This document shows, piece after piece, positions 10,260 through 21,440 of a DNA stretch of 64,000 bases (positions are counted from its first letter, which is position 1; each line of letters starts with the position of its first letter). The stretch is from Codonopsis lanceolata. Its lineage: Eukaryota; Streptophyta; Magnoliopsida; Asterales; Campanulaceae. The notes beneath the pieces were generated by a model. The model saw only the letters and a list, made by a program, of their open reading frames with translations. It was not told the DNA's origin and did not search any database. The translations under genes were made by a program, and so were the position numbers. The stretch lies in assembly GCA_013146195.2 (NCBI GenBank), contig CM028384.1:74868728-74932727 (forward strand). The letters are read 5' to 3'.

Positions 10260-11680
10260 AGAGACAAAGAGAGTAAAAGAGGAAAGGGAAAAGAAGGACA
10301 AAACTTACCTGCGACATGAAACAAATCTAGACCATCAGCAGTGAAGGAAGTAGTGTTAAAGAGAGAGAGACTGGTGTGAAGTGGAGTAAAACAAATGAAA
10401 GCCATTAAATGATATACGATTCAATTTTTCTCCACACATATTGAGACTTTTTGACTTTTAGATGAGGATATAAAATCGGCTTTCTTGGTAAGGTGAGGAA
10501 ATTTACTCTAAAAGTAGTCAATGGAGAGAAAGATGGAGATTGAAGACACAAAAAGAGAAATTAAGCAAATAAGGACCTTCTCCTTCTTATATGATTTGGT
10601 CAACTCGATACATTGCACCATGAAAGTAGAAATGGCGGAAAAATCCATGTTTCTTTTTCTCAAATTTTATCTTTTGATGATTTCAGCTAAAAGTTTTCAA
10701 AGACGGAAGCGGATACATGGTGGGTATTTTAGGAATAATTTTATGAAAGTGCAGTTTTCAAGTTAAAAATATATATAAAGGAGTAAATAAGTTGAAAATA
10801 TTGTAAACTGGACCGGCACGCAATAATCACATTTTTAATCTCGTTGATTTTTGGTCCGCTCTTTCTAAAATCTAAATACTCTCAAAGGTAAGGCTCTGCC
10901 CTTAATTCTTATGCAATTTCACCTTTAGCCGTCATCATGTTATAATTCTGATTAGGGTTTGTAAACAAATCGAATCAATTAGATCTTTTGGGCTTGTCTC
11001 ACTCTTGGCTTGGCATCATTTCATTTCTGCATAATTTTATAACAGTGTAAATGATAAGATTTGAAACAGTCTTTAAAAACAAAATAAAAACCCTGAACCA
11101 TAGACCTAAGCCTAGATTTGTCGAAGATCTTGATGTTTTTATAGATAGTATGTTTTAAGTGAATTAATTTGTTTATCACAATTCTCAAGGAATGGAATAC
11201 ATACTTCACGGAAGCCATAAATAAAAAAGTTGAAGAATGAATAAAACCTAGACAATCCATTCATGACCCTAATTTTGATATTCAAACTCGACTCTTTAGA
11301 AAGAGTTGAATTTTGATCAACCGGTAGCATATAATCTTTTTTACATAGGTGGTTTTTGTAACACGACACGTGACCAACTAAAATTTTTATAAAAAATCAC
11401 AAAAATTGTAATTAACACGTGTCATGATCCAAGACCTGATTGTATAAAAAAAATCGTACACCACCGTTGAATGAAAAATTTTACTTAGAAAAGTTCAATA
11501 TTTATTCTCAAACTTGGCACAAATCTAACTGAACCGATCGTCCAAGTAAAGCTTGAGGTGAGCCCAAGGTGGCTTATGATCAACTTTGTTCTTACAGTTG
11601 AGAACCATGAGCCATGGTTCTAGTTTTAGTTAATGATATGGTCTCAAGACCATCTTACCGTACCGATTATCTATATATAT
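10260..11680. other. Intergenic, no gene recognised
   Basis: The open frame 10521-10766 (81 codons, lysine-rich start) and the overlapping minus frames at 11021-11369 show no domain. I do not call a gene. Confidence 0.5.
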
Positions 11681-11683
11681 ATA

Positions 11684-11716
11684 CTAGATTCTGTGTCCGT
11701 GCCTATGACAGGACGT
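11684..11716 (-). mobile_element. Helitron-like 3' terminus (minus strand)
   Basis: Read on the minus strand, an imperfect hairpin (GTCC...GGAC) is followed by CTAG at 11684-11687 and then T. This is the pattern of Helitron 3' ends. The body would lie to the right. A similar end stands at 15115. Confidence 0.4.
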
Positions 11717-11829
11717 CAGTATGGGACGATGTCAATGTAGGACGGTGTTAGTATTCAAATAAATCAATATAATAAATAATAAAGCTAAAAACAGTTTAGA
11801 TTAGATTATGAATACAAATAAATCAATAT

Positions 11830-11832
11830 AAT

Positions 11833-11902
<70 letters not shown>
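11830..11902. repeat. (TA)n microsatellite
   Basis: About 33 AT units. It lies inside the Helitron-derived region. Confidence 0.9.
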
Positions 11903-11906
<4 letters not shown>

Positions 11907-11919
11907 GAAGGAAAAAAGA

Positions 11920-12350
11920 AGAAAGAAAAAAGAAAGAATATAACTATTTCATATATATTATTTATAACTATTTCATCAAATAGATTTAATAGCTCATTTT
12001 ACATGAAGGAAAAAAGAAGAAAGAAGAAGTACAAAGTTTAAAAAGAGAACAAAAAAAAAAAAAAAACTAAGCCTGAAAAGGATCGAAAAACGTGAATAGG
12101 AAACAGTTAGATTAAGTTAAGATAAAAACAGTTTAGATGAGATATATGAAGAAAAACGTGAATATGAAACGGTTAAATTAGGTTGAGATAAAAACAGTTT
12201 TAAAGAGATTTATATATGAGATAAAAACAATTTAGATTAGATTAGGAATTTTCGACATCCGATTCAGTGGAGACACATGCACGGAATAAATTACGTACCT
12301 TTGATATAAGTAAAAATAATCTCTTATCCCATTTCTTTATTGTATATATA

Positions 12351-12389
<39 letters not shown>

Positions 12390-14250
12390 AAGAGGAGTAA
12401 GTTTTGGAAAATTCTCGTCAAAAGTGACTTTCTAAATTTAGAAATACTTCTAATTTGTATATAAGTCACTTTTTGCATTGGAAATTGAAAATAAAAAAAT
12501 GTCATTATTATGGTTGATTGGATAAAAGATTCCAAAACCTCTTCATATTCTTATTTAGTATATTAAGAAAAATATGCATAGTAGAAACATGAGATAACAA
12601 AATCAAATTCTTTTTGTCAATTTCTTTGCATCAATATTCAGGCTAGGAAGAATAAAGATGGAATAAAACAACGATTTTGAAACTAAATCATATACACACA
12701 CTTTGAAATAAAACTAATTCACAGACAATCAATTAATAATAATACCATGATCTAACATTTTTTTTCTCTATTTCATCATAACCAAAGTTATTATTGTAAA
12801 AAAAAAATTATAAATCGAGATATGACCAATTTTTTGAGACAACTAGCTACATTTAAAAAATATATGGAAACCCGATAATTTCTGATTTTTTTAGTTACTT
12901 ATATATGTTAAAAAATTCAGATATAAAAAAAGTATTGATGATGAAATTAATCAACATTGAGATCGAATTTGTTTGTTAGTTGAACTAAATCACGAATTAA
13001 AATTAATAAACGAGTTTTGAAGTTAAACAAAGTTTTTGAAATATTTTTAGAAATATGAAGATACCAACAAGTTTCTAGTAAGTCGGTGATCATAGCTTCC
13101 GTTGGCGGACTTTCTTTAGGTGGTAACCTTGGGATTGGTCATCGCTGCAAAAAATGAGTAAAAAAAAAAAATTGTAATGTGTGGTGAAACTAGGGTAAAA
13201 GTGTTTTCTTTTTGTTTATATACATCAACTAAAACAACATGGTTTTATGAGTGTTTACCGGGTCATGGTCCAAATTATCTATAGCACGCTTTAAACCAAA
13301 ATTTCCGATGTATATCCATCGATCGTTCGAATTTTTGGTTCATTTTTCTTGACTCATCTCCTACATTTTATTTTCCTTGATTATATACTATTTTAATTAT
13401 TTTGTTATGTCTGATTTTTAAATTGAACCATAATACTTGAATTATTTTGTAAAAATTATCAATTTTGAAAAGTGTAGTTTTTAAGGTTTTATGACAAAAC
13501 ATGTTAGTATATCACAAACAATTTGCCATTTGTCTAATATTATATGCGCTATCAAATTTGTTAACATTAATGTAACTTTTATTTATATATATTTATTTGT
13601 ATATATTTTAATATCATTTTTTAATACCTTAAATCACACATCAACTTTTGCAATATGATCACTCTATATTTTTTTTCTCACTTTAATCATTGAATCAAGT
13701 CAATAAGGTCATTTTGTTGAGATTCCAAAATACCCTTACTAATGTTAAAGTTTTCAATTTAAATTATGAATAATTAAGGGTAAACTAAAAGTCAAATTAT
13801 TTAATATGTTTAAGCCTTCTTTAATTTATTATCCTCAATTCCATTGTTTAACTCTTTCATTCCCGAATTAGGCCTCCCTCTGTCTCCTCCCAATTATGGG
13901 CTTCAATGTAAATTTTATTGTTTATATCCAGAAAAAATATTATAATTGGAATTGAACTGAAATTCTCAATATTTTTATTCTATAAATTGATTTTTTTCTC
14001 CAAAGGTAAAACATTTTTAAACCTAAAGACTCTTGGTTTTCATTATTATTTTTTTATTTCTATTAATTTTATTATACGTTTGGATTTTTAATTGAACTCT
14101 ATATGAGAGCCAAACAAAATAATCTTCATTTTAATGTTACAAAATTATGATATTCATTTCTACACATCGAACTCATAATCTTTATGTTGCAATCATTTGA
14201 GTATTTTATTAGCAATAAAATTTTAACTATTGTATTAATATGAATATAGG
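11920..14250. other. AT-rich, Helitron-derived or unclassified, no gene seen
   Basis: Repeated AAAACAGTTTAGATTAGATT blocks (11790-11815, 12125, 12190, 12228) suggest local duplication. A (TA)n tract lies at 12352-12388. Old Helitron-like ends with CGCATCGCACGAGTGC (about 14255) and GTGCATTACACAG (about 14513) occur. No intact reading frame. Confidence 0.4.
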
Positions 14251-15114
14251 CTTCGCGCATCGCACGAGTGCTTTGATTATAATTTTCTATAATTAACTTC
14301 AATATTTAGTGTACAAAGTAAACTGTTTTGGTCAAGGACATGTCACATTGATATCAATTTAAAGATATGTTTAAAAAGTTATTGTTTTTATTAATATAAT
14401 TTTCAATAATTTGTTTTATATGCATATCGAACTCGTGATTTTTCATATAATTATTCGGTTATATGGTTATCATTAAAATTTTATATTGTTTTATTTATAT
14501 TAATATTGAACTGTGCATTACACAGTTCTGTTGTAGTATATATAAAAACAGAAGTGCATATTTTTTAGAAATTTCCCGCCAAAACTCACTTTTCAAAAAT
14601 GTAATCACTTATGTTCTGTTTATGTCCAAAAAAAAAAAAAGAATTGAATTTGAATTTGAGATATGTCATTTAATGATGTTGACATAAACTATTCCAATTG
14701 AGTTTATTTTTTTTATTTGGAGAATTAAATTCGAAAATGACATATAAATGGCATATAACTAATTACATACCAAAGTCATATAACTATTAAATAATAAATA
14801 TTACACAAAAATAAAGTAGAAATCAAATTTCTAGGTAAGCTATTATTAAGTCAAACATAATTCATGTGCATATAACTAATTACAAACAAAATCAATATAT
14901 AAAAATAATTCGTAAAAATGGTATTTATTCAAAAATATTGAATAGCTTAACATTATTATAAATAAAAAATAGATAAATAAAAATACTTACGATTGTTTTC
15001 AGTAGATCTTGAAATACAGTTCTATAATACTTAAAACAAAAAACAAATAAAAAATACTCATAGGTCTATCTTTGTTTGTTTTTTTAGTTTGAGTCCGTCT
15101 TGGTTTAAATTATC

Positions 15115-15146
15115 ATTAGATTTTGTGTTCGTGCTTATGACACGAT
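15115..15146 (-). mobile_element. Helitron-like terminus (minus strand)
   Basis: TTAG followed by TTTTGTGTTCGTGC and a CGTG/CACG stem (15130-15133, 15141-15144). It is the sister sequence of 11684-11716. It could instead be a subterminal part of the plus-strand Helitron ending at 16217. Confidence 0.35.
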
Positions 15147-15775
15147 GTTAGTATGAAACTTATTCAATGTATGAAGCGGACAATATGCAAATGAATTGAT
15201 ATATGCTTTAGATTTTATAAATATCAAATGAATGCACACTACACAACTGAAAAGAAGACAAAACTCAATAAACTAAACAAAAAAAATACATTTTATGATG
15301 GTCTATTACAACTAAGTAAGAATACCGAAAACTTTATATCATGTTTAAATTAGAGTGACATTTTCTCTTCTTCTTTTCTTTTTTGTTAATTCTTTATGTA
15401 ATTGAAAATTGAAATGTAATATATAAGTTTTGTTGTTGAAAGAGATACATTTTTTTTTGTGGTTTCAATTAAATAGTAATATAAAAATTAAGATACAATT
15501 TTTTAAAATTACATTACATCAATGAACAATACATATTCTAAAATCTCAAAATGTGAGTTTATTTGAACGATACATACTCGTGAATATTTCAATTGAATTA
15601 CATATTCTGAAATCTCAAACTGTGAATTAAATTTGAAGGTTGGAACTAAAATAATGTTGTTTCGTAACATAGTTTATTCACTTGAGTTATGCAATGACAC
15701 GAGATTAATTGTTATAAGGTTGAGAAACCATGTTTTAGAAGATTGAGTTCTTTCAAATGACAATTTTGGTGGTAC

Positions 15776-16010
15776 TCTTTTGATTCCAAGAATGTCAATA
15801 ATACTATTTGATCCTAAAATTTCTTTCAAATTCCAGATAAAACATTTTTTGTTGATTATGTCTTACGCAATGTCTATGAATAAAAATTATGGTAAGTCAT
15901 TGTCTAATATAAGACTCCATTTCAAAACATGTTTTTGGGTATTATCAGTTATATGTAGCTTTGTCTAGAGTTACTATGTGATATTTATAGTTGCAATAGT
16001 TGTACATGTT
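15776..16010 (+). pseudogene. Helitron Rep/helicase carboxy-terminal remnant
   Basis: One frame reads IPRMSIILFDPKISFKFQ and MSYAMSMNKNYGKSLSNIR, closely related to the Pif1-type helicase of plant Helitrons (MSYAMTINKSQGQSLS in intact copies, from memory). After about 15945 the match moves to another frame, QLYVALSRVT, so at least one frameshift is present. Such helicases act in rolling-circle transposition. Only the last ~75 residues survive. A Helitron 3' end stands ~200 bases downstream in the correct orientation. Confidence 0.7.
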
Positions 16011-16184
16011 GAATAAAATTATTGTATATAAAAAGTATTCCAAAATTTATATTATTTTTTTCAAATTTATACGATTTTCTATATTTAATTTTACTGTATA
16101 TTATTTTTTATTTATTTTGTTCATATTAAAAAAATTAATTACATATTATTCAACTTTAATTTAATATATAATTTTATACACATG

Positions 16185-16217
16185 TACAATCCGTGCAACA
16201 CACGAGTGCATCACTAG
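16185..16217 (+). mobile_element. Helitron 3' terminus
   Basis: A short hairpin CGTG-CAACA-CACG (16192-16204) is followed by AGTGCAT and CTAG (16214-16217), then T. It ends the element that carries the helicase remnant upstream. Confidence 0.6.
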
Positions 16218-16696
16218 TCATTTGTAACACAAAGCCCTTTTCTCATAACTCAATCCAGCAACACACAACGAATCAAATGCATTTTTGGAAAGTTATTGCC
16301 AAAATTCACTTTCCAAAAATGACAATTCTTTTATTTTGTTTAATTAATTGCATTTTTTTAGGGAATTGAAACATTTTTTATTGTAATATTGAGCAAATGC
16401 ATTAAACATATTTACTCTCTTATAATATGAAGAGTTATTAAAATTAACTTTAAAATGAGTCAATCGAATATGAAAACACATTTAGTATATTTCGTGATAA
16501 TGTATATATTTTATAATTTGACAATTAAAACACAATGAGTGCATAATTTTGAACACTCAACAGTATATAAAATAATATTTACATCCTTGAATAAAATTGA
16601 AATAACAGAATTTGAATAGATTTAGTAAATTTAACCGTTTTTGAAATAAATGTCTAGAGTAATATGATTTATATCATAAGGGCTTAAATGGTTCAT

Positions 16697-17282
16697 TATG
16701 GGTGTAAGTGGTTCGGTTTGGTTTGGTTTATGCCAAAACCACAAACCGAACCGCCTCCTAGTGGTTTCAAAAATCTCAAACCGAAACGAACCGAGTAAGA
16801 CTTGGAACCGAACCACTCGGTTTGGTTTGGTTTGGTTTGGTTCGGTTTTGTGGTTTATATAAATTATTTTTAATGAAATTAACCAACATTAAAAATAACA
16901 ATAAAAATAATATTTTAATTTGGAATTAACATCAAAATTAGGAAATAATCTAATAACAACAAATTATCATAAATAAAACAATACAAATTCTAAAATAAAC
17001 ACAAACAATGGAAGAAATAATAGTTCTCCAATAATCTACTAACAACAAATAATCGTTAATAAATGTAATATAATATATATTATATAATAAATAAGTAAAA
17101 ATATATAGGGTGGTTGGTTCGGTTCGATACCAAAAACCGTGAACCGAACTGAACCGAACCAAACCGCGTGGTTTTCCAATTCTTGAAACCGAAACCGAAC
17201 CGCCTTCGACCAAACCCGAACCAAACCGACTGGTTTGATTTGGTTCGGTTCCGTAGTTCGGTGGTTCCGATTTACACCCTAA
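16697..17282. mobile_element. hAT-type non-autonomous element
   Basis: A perfect 8-base target duplication TGGTTCAT lies at 16689-16696 and 17283-17290. The ends are inverted: TATGGGTGTAAGTGGTTCGG against TTAGGGTGTAAATCGGAACC. The arms are filled with GGTTCGGTTTGGTT-type runs. 586 bases, no transposase. Confidence 0.82.
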
Positions 17283-17374
17283 TGGTTCATGACTTCATGT
17301 ATCATATAAATCAAAAACCGACTAATGCATAGTAAAAATTTGCCAAATCTACAAGAATAATGATGAAATTTGAT

Positions 17375-17863
17375 AGCTTAAATCACAATTTGTTCACCAT
17401 ACGTTCACACTTTATTCAATACGCTAATTATACTATTGTTATTTTTTCAATTTTGTCATTGTACTTGACTTTATATCGCACGTTCATCATTCCATTCAAT
17501 TTTTTGGATGGAAAGCGTTAAACTTTTATAAAAACTCAAAAATACCATTACCTACATCACATGTTACTCATATTATTATCTCACATTCATCTTCAATGTA
17601 AGCTTAAGACGCATGTCTTTTGGCAAAGAGTTGAATGAGATAAGATTTTGTGACTTCAATTTATTCACGTGCACATCATGTTCCGAACACAAAAGGACAT
17701 TAATGTCTTTTCGATGATTTCCATTCAACATAAGTGACAGAAATGACTCTTGGTGACCAAAGTGTGATATAGCCAAATACAATGAATAAATTGAAAAAAT
17801 AATTATAGAGTTACCTTATTGCAAAAAGTGTAAAAGTAGGGTGACCAAATTATGATTTAAGCC
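17375..17863. mobile_element. MULE-type non-autonomous element
   Basis: Inverted ends of about 125 bases: the left starts AGCTTAAATCACAATTTGTT and the right, reversed, GGCTTAAATCATAATTTGG. The flanking 9-mers are AAATTTGAT and AAATTTAAC (7 of 9). The internal part (17500-17740) has a short minus-strand open frame without a domain I know. Confidence 0.7.
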
Positions 17864-17889
17864 AAATTTAACAACAAAAGATTATTCAA

Positions 17890-18413
17890 TAAAATATATA
17901 CATGTTAAAAGACCTGAAGTGACATATATGTGAAATTACATGTTAAAAAATTTGATCGTGATGCACAAGAAGTATTTTTGAAACAAAATAGTTCATTTAT
18001 TGAGATGATAATAATATTTTTTTTGACTAATTCATATTCGATCTATATAAATTTCAATACGAATACTAATGAAAAGAGCAATTTATCTGCGAGCTATGGT
18101 GAGACGGTGATCATATATTTAGGCTTATAATTTTCTTCATTCTACTTCAAAAAGATAAACAATGTCAATGACATCTTTGACATGATAAATACAGAACTAA
18201 GCATTAGAGATATATGTACCTATTTTTAAAATTTTTAGATCTTTATTAGTATGTATTTAATTATGATTTGTGCATCGTGATATATGATTTTGGATCGATA
18301 TTCATGATTTCAAATTGTGTAACTATCATTTTCATTTCATAATGTGCATCACGATCCCATATCGATACATCGTGATTCAAACTGGTTTCATTATATGCAT
18401 CCCTGTTTTGTTG
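17890..18413. other. AT-rich intergenic with dispersed GATGCATCG motifs
   Basis: 18260-18410 contains several GTGCATC(G/A)CGAT and ATACATCGTGAT blocks. No gene. Confidence 0.4.
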
Positions 18414-18421
18414 CCCCCAAC

Positions 18422-18700
18422 TAGAGCTATCTATGGGTTGGGCCCGCACCAAGCCCATTGGTTCAACATCAAAATTTGGTCTTCAGGCCGGCTGGAGTAG
18501 CCCACGGGCCTACCCGTTTTGGCATGCCAGCTTTGCTTATTTTCACATATTTTTCTGGCCACAACAAAGGCCACCGGGCCAATCATTGAATTCGGGCTGA
18601 CCCGAAATTTCAACGGATCCATAGAACCTGAAGCCCAGCCCGAACGATAGCAGGTGGGTTGGGTTTGCCCATCGAATCGGGTCAAATTTTGACAGCTATA
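18422..18700. mobile_element. hAT-type MITE, GC-rich
   Basis: Left end TAGAGCTATCTATGGGTTGG; right end, reversed, TATAGCTGTCAAAATTTGAC. Flanking 8-mers are CCCCCAAC (18414-18421) and ACCCCAAC (18701-18708), 7 of 8. 279 bases, with GGGCCCGC/GGCCCG-type blocks. Confidence 0.7.
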
Positions 18701-19599
18701 ACCCCAACAATTGGGATTTCCAGTTTCTTGGTCGACTGGGCATTTCCGTAATATTTTATGAAAGCTCTTTTTAACGATTAAAAATATATATATGGCACAG
18801 GAGCGGTTAAGAGTTTCACATTAAGTATCGACCAATAATTTTTCCAATTTACAACCATTCTGCACTCTGATATTTTTTTGAAACCGCAAAAGGCATGTCA
18901 TGCATTGTGATACACAAAATTATGCAATGCAGTGCACAAAATAATGTATCACGATACATGTATGAAATGCCTTTTTTCAATTTCGAAAAAAATATGGATG
19001 TATAAATCGATTGAAAACTTTCCTGAGTGGACTCATCTGCAATTTTTTTCTAATAGTATTTGCGGTCCATAACTAATTAGTTAGAATGATTCTGATGAAA
19101 TTAATTAAGAACAGTAGGACATGTAGAAATTAACGTGTGATTTTGTGTCCTTTTTTTTAAGTGTTTGTTTTATGTAATTGAGTTGTAATATATTAATTAT
19201 GCAATTTATGTATTTTTTTTTTGTGTTTTTATAATGAATAGTCATATGAAATATATGTTACATAAAATGTTGGTTCCCAACATTTAAATTTTAGAGGTTC
19301 TGTTCAAAGAGTGTTATACCATACTTTTAATTTATCTTTTATTGGATATAACAAACGGTATGATATTTGACGACTTAATAAAATAATTTTACTTATTTAT
19401 TTTTATGTGTATATATTTTCAAAAACCAACATTTTTTAAGATTAGACCATATTGAGTATAACTAATCATATTGCGATGCATAGGAATAATAATTCCGATG
19501 AAATCAATTAAGAACTTTGAGCTATGTTAAAATTAGAGTGTTATTAATTGAGTATAACTAATCATATTTACGATGCATTATTCAACTTTATTTAAACAT

Positions 19600-19645
19600 A
19601 CAATTTTCAAACGATTTATCCGTACAACGCACGGGGAGTTACTAG
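19600..19645 (+). mobile_element. Helitron 3' terminus
   Basis: Stem CCGT-ACAACGC-ACGG (19620-19634), then GGAGTTA and CTAG (19642-19645), then T. The upstream sequence resembles that before the end at 16217 (CAACTTTA...TACAATTTT). The body upstream (about 18750-19600) has no coding remnant I can see. Confidence 0.55.
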
Positions 19646-19734
19646 TCTTAACAAAATAAGCAAGTAAAACTATACGTGAAATCTTAAAAAGTTAAACATA
19701 CTTTTTCTACCTACTTTCATTATGTCACATGCTT

Positions 19735-19872
19735 AAGAGCATTAACGGAAACAACATATTACACCAATATTTATAATACAATCAATTATTTTCTCTTAAA
19801 AGTGTGTCGGATCAAAAAGGACGATTATTTAAAAACGGGGAGCAGTATATATATTTTTTAAACGGAGGGAGT
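19735..19872 (-). mobile_element. Truncated Stowaway, GACACA family
   Basis: The inverse of the first ~100 bases of the element at 31756-32010 (ACCAATATTTATAATAC, AATTATTTTC, GTGTCGGATCAAA). It ends AAACGGAGGGAGT at 19872. Confidence 0.55.
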
Positions 19873-20319
19873 CCTTGCTAGCAAAATTCAACCTCCATCA
19901 GGTGCATGTTATAACTTTTACATTTACCTTATCTCGAAATATTGTTCCAGTATCAACAGTCCACTTATTACTTGGTCTCGAAAGGGTTCAAATTCAAATG
20001 AATGATTTTTGTGAATACTTTCGGTTGCTATATATAGCATTGTTCAATATTCATGTTTACTAGCTGCGTTCATCCATAGAGACGGATTTCTGAATGCCTC
20101 CCTCTGATGTATTTGATACATCTCAGACGGTCAGACCTAAAACATGTATCTCAAGTAAAAATTGGTTGATGGATATATCCAACTCTTGGTATTCTCGTCG
20201 TACCTAGAAAATTTAAGGCAACTTCACGTTGTGAAGATCCGAAACTATGCTACAAAAGTATCTTTAAACAGTGTCAGAACTTATCTTATAGGAGATCTGA
20301 TACGGCTGGGCAAGAATTT

Positions 20320-21405
20320 TTAACCTGGCTCGCGAGCACAACCACCAGGAAGAAGGAATCTGAACTTCTCTGCATTTTCTATCAAGTAAGCTGGAAGATG
20401 AACAGCTGAAGCTGAACGTGGTATTGATCCCATCTTTTTAATCATTTCCTTGAAACTGTATTCCTCTGGTAACATGTCATAAAGATCATCTCCTCTACAA
20501 ATAAGCTTCTGAATTCTAGAATATTGTAAAAATTCTTTGCGCCTTACTCGGTCTGCATGACTGTAACCTGTCATTTTCAACACAAAGTCTCGAAGATACC
20601 GGAAGCAAAAGCTGCAGTGCCATCCTGCATCAGAAAGAATAAGATCTGTTTGACGTGAATGCCGGTATTGGGTCCAAGGGCTGTAAATGTGTATCGTAGC
20701 TCGCCAGCTGCTATAGTCTACAGGGAATTCAAAGGAATACAAGTAGTGCCTCAACTCAAGATGCAGCACCGAGGGCACCCCGTCGCACCACTGAAGAAGT
20801 TTCACAGTGTGAGGGCTTGGGATCTCATCAGTGTCAGACATAATAAGGAGATCCCCATTAGAAATACCAGCACTGCGAAGTAATCCATTCATAGCGTTCC
20901 GCTGCCGTCCCTCTATCACAAATGGGTCTTCGTGAGACATAGATTCTGATACTCGACCAGGAAAAACACCCTGAATAATTTTTCCCTCAGCAAAGGCAAA
21001 GCGATCACGATTTGAAGCAAAGACTAGAGGCTTGGGAATACCCGTGAAGGTTGTGTTGGATTCTAGGATGACAAATTTTGTTATATAAGGATTAAGTTCA
21101 TGCCATCTGAGTTCAAGCATGTCCAACTCATTGTTGAATATGATACCATCAAAGACACGGCGAGGTTCAGAACGCGGGGACCACCCGTGGAGGCGACAGA
21201 GGTGGGCTATAGAAACATTCTCCGCATAATAATGGGGTAAGTGCTCAAAAGGCGGTGGGGGCTTATCCCAAAGTGGTCGAAAGAAATAGGAGATCTTCTG
21301 GCCGTGGATGAGGATCCCGATAAAACAAAGGGTTACAAGAATCATTAGTACAACAAAAATGAATTTACGAGGAGCCCTTCTGGAGATGAAGCGCTGTGAG
21401 GCCAT
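20320..21405 (-). CDS. Glycosyltransferase family 17 (beta-1,4-mannosyl-glycoprotein GlcNAc-transferase-like)
   Basis: A single-exon frame of 361 residues. Proteins of this family resemble animal GlcNAc-transferase III, which adds a bisecting N-acetylglucosamine to N-glycans in the Golgi; the plant substrate is not established. The protein is type II: a short basic amino terminus (MASQRFISRRAPRK), one membrane segment (about residues 15-35), a stem, then the lumenal catalytic region. Visible marks are the DTDE metal/nucleotide-sugar motif (191-194, in IMSDTDEIPS), the conserved GWHCSFCFR block, DMLPEEYSF and the terminal PGGC. Sequons stand at NVS 63-65 and NTT 117-119. The length and the MASQRF start fit one plant subgroup as I remember it. 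An in-frame TAG lies 12 codons upstream of this ATG, which supports the start. The neighbours are transposons. It looks intact and functional. Confidence 0.93.
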   Translation of the reverse strand: MASQRFISRRAPRKFIFVVLMILVTLCFIGILIHGQKISYFFRPLWDKPPPPFEHLPHYYAENVSIAHLCRLHGWSPRSEPRRVFDGIIFNNELDMLELRWHELNPYITKFVILESNTTFTGIPKPLVFASNRDRFAFAEGKIIQGVFPGRVSESMSHEDPFVIEGRQRNAMNGLLRSAGISNGDLLIMSDTDEIPSPHTVKLLQWCDGVPSVLHLELRHYLYSFEFPVDYSSWRATIHIYSPWTQYRHSRQTDLILSDAGWHCSFCFRYLRDFVLKMTGYSHADRVRRKEFLQYSRIQKLICRGDDLYDMLPEEYSFKEMIKKMGSIPRSASAVHLPAYLIENAEKFRFLLPGGCAREPG

Positions 21406-21440
21406 GCTCTTGGGGACAACGATCAGGAGCTGGAATAACT

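Noticed and set aside
13600..13860. MULE terminal repeat (GCAATATGATCACTCTAT...)
   Set aside because: It resembles MULE ends, but no inverted partner or target duplication was found nearby.
20659..20883. Plus-strand frame opposite the GT17 gene
   Set aside because: Antisense shadow of the well-conserved glycosyltransferase frame.
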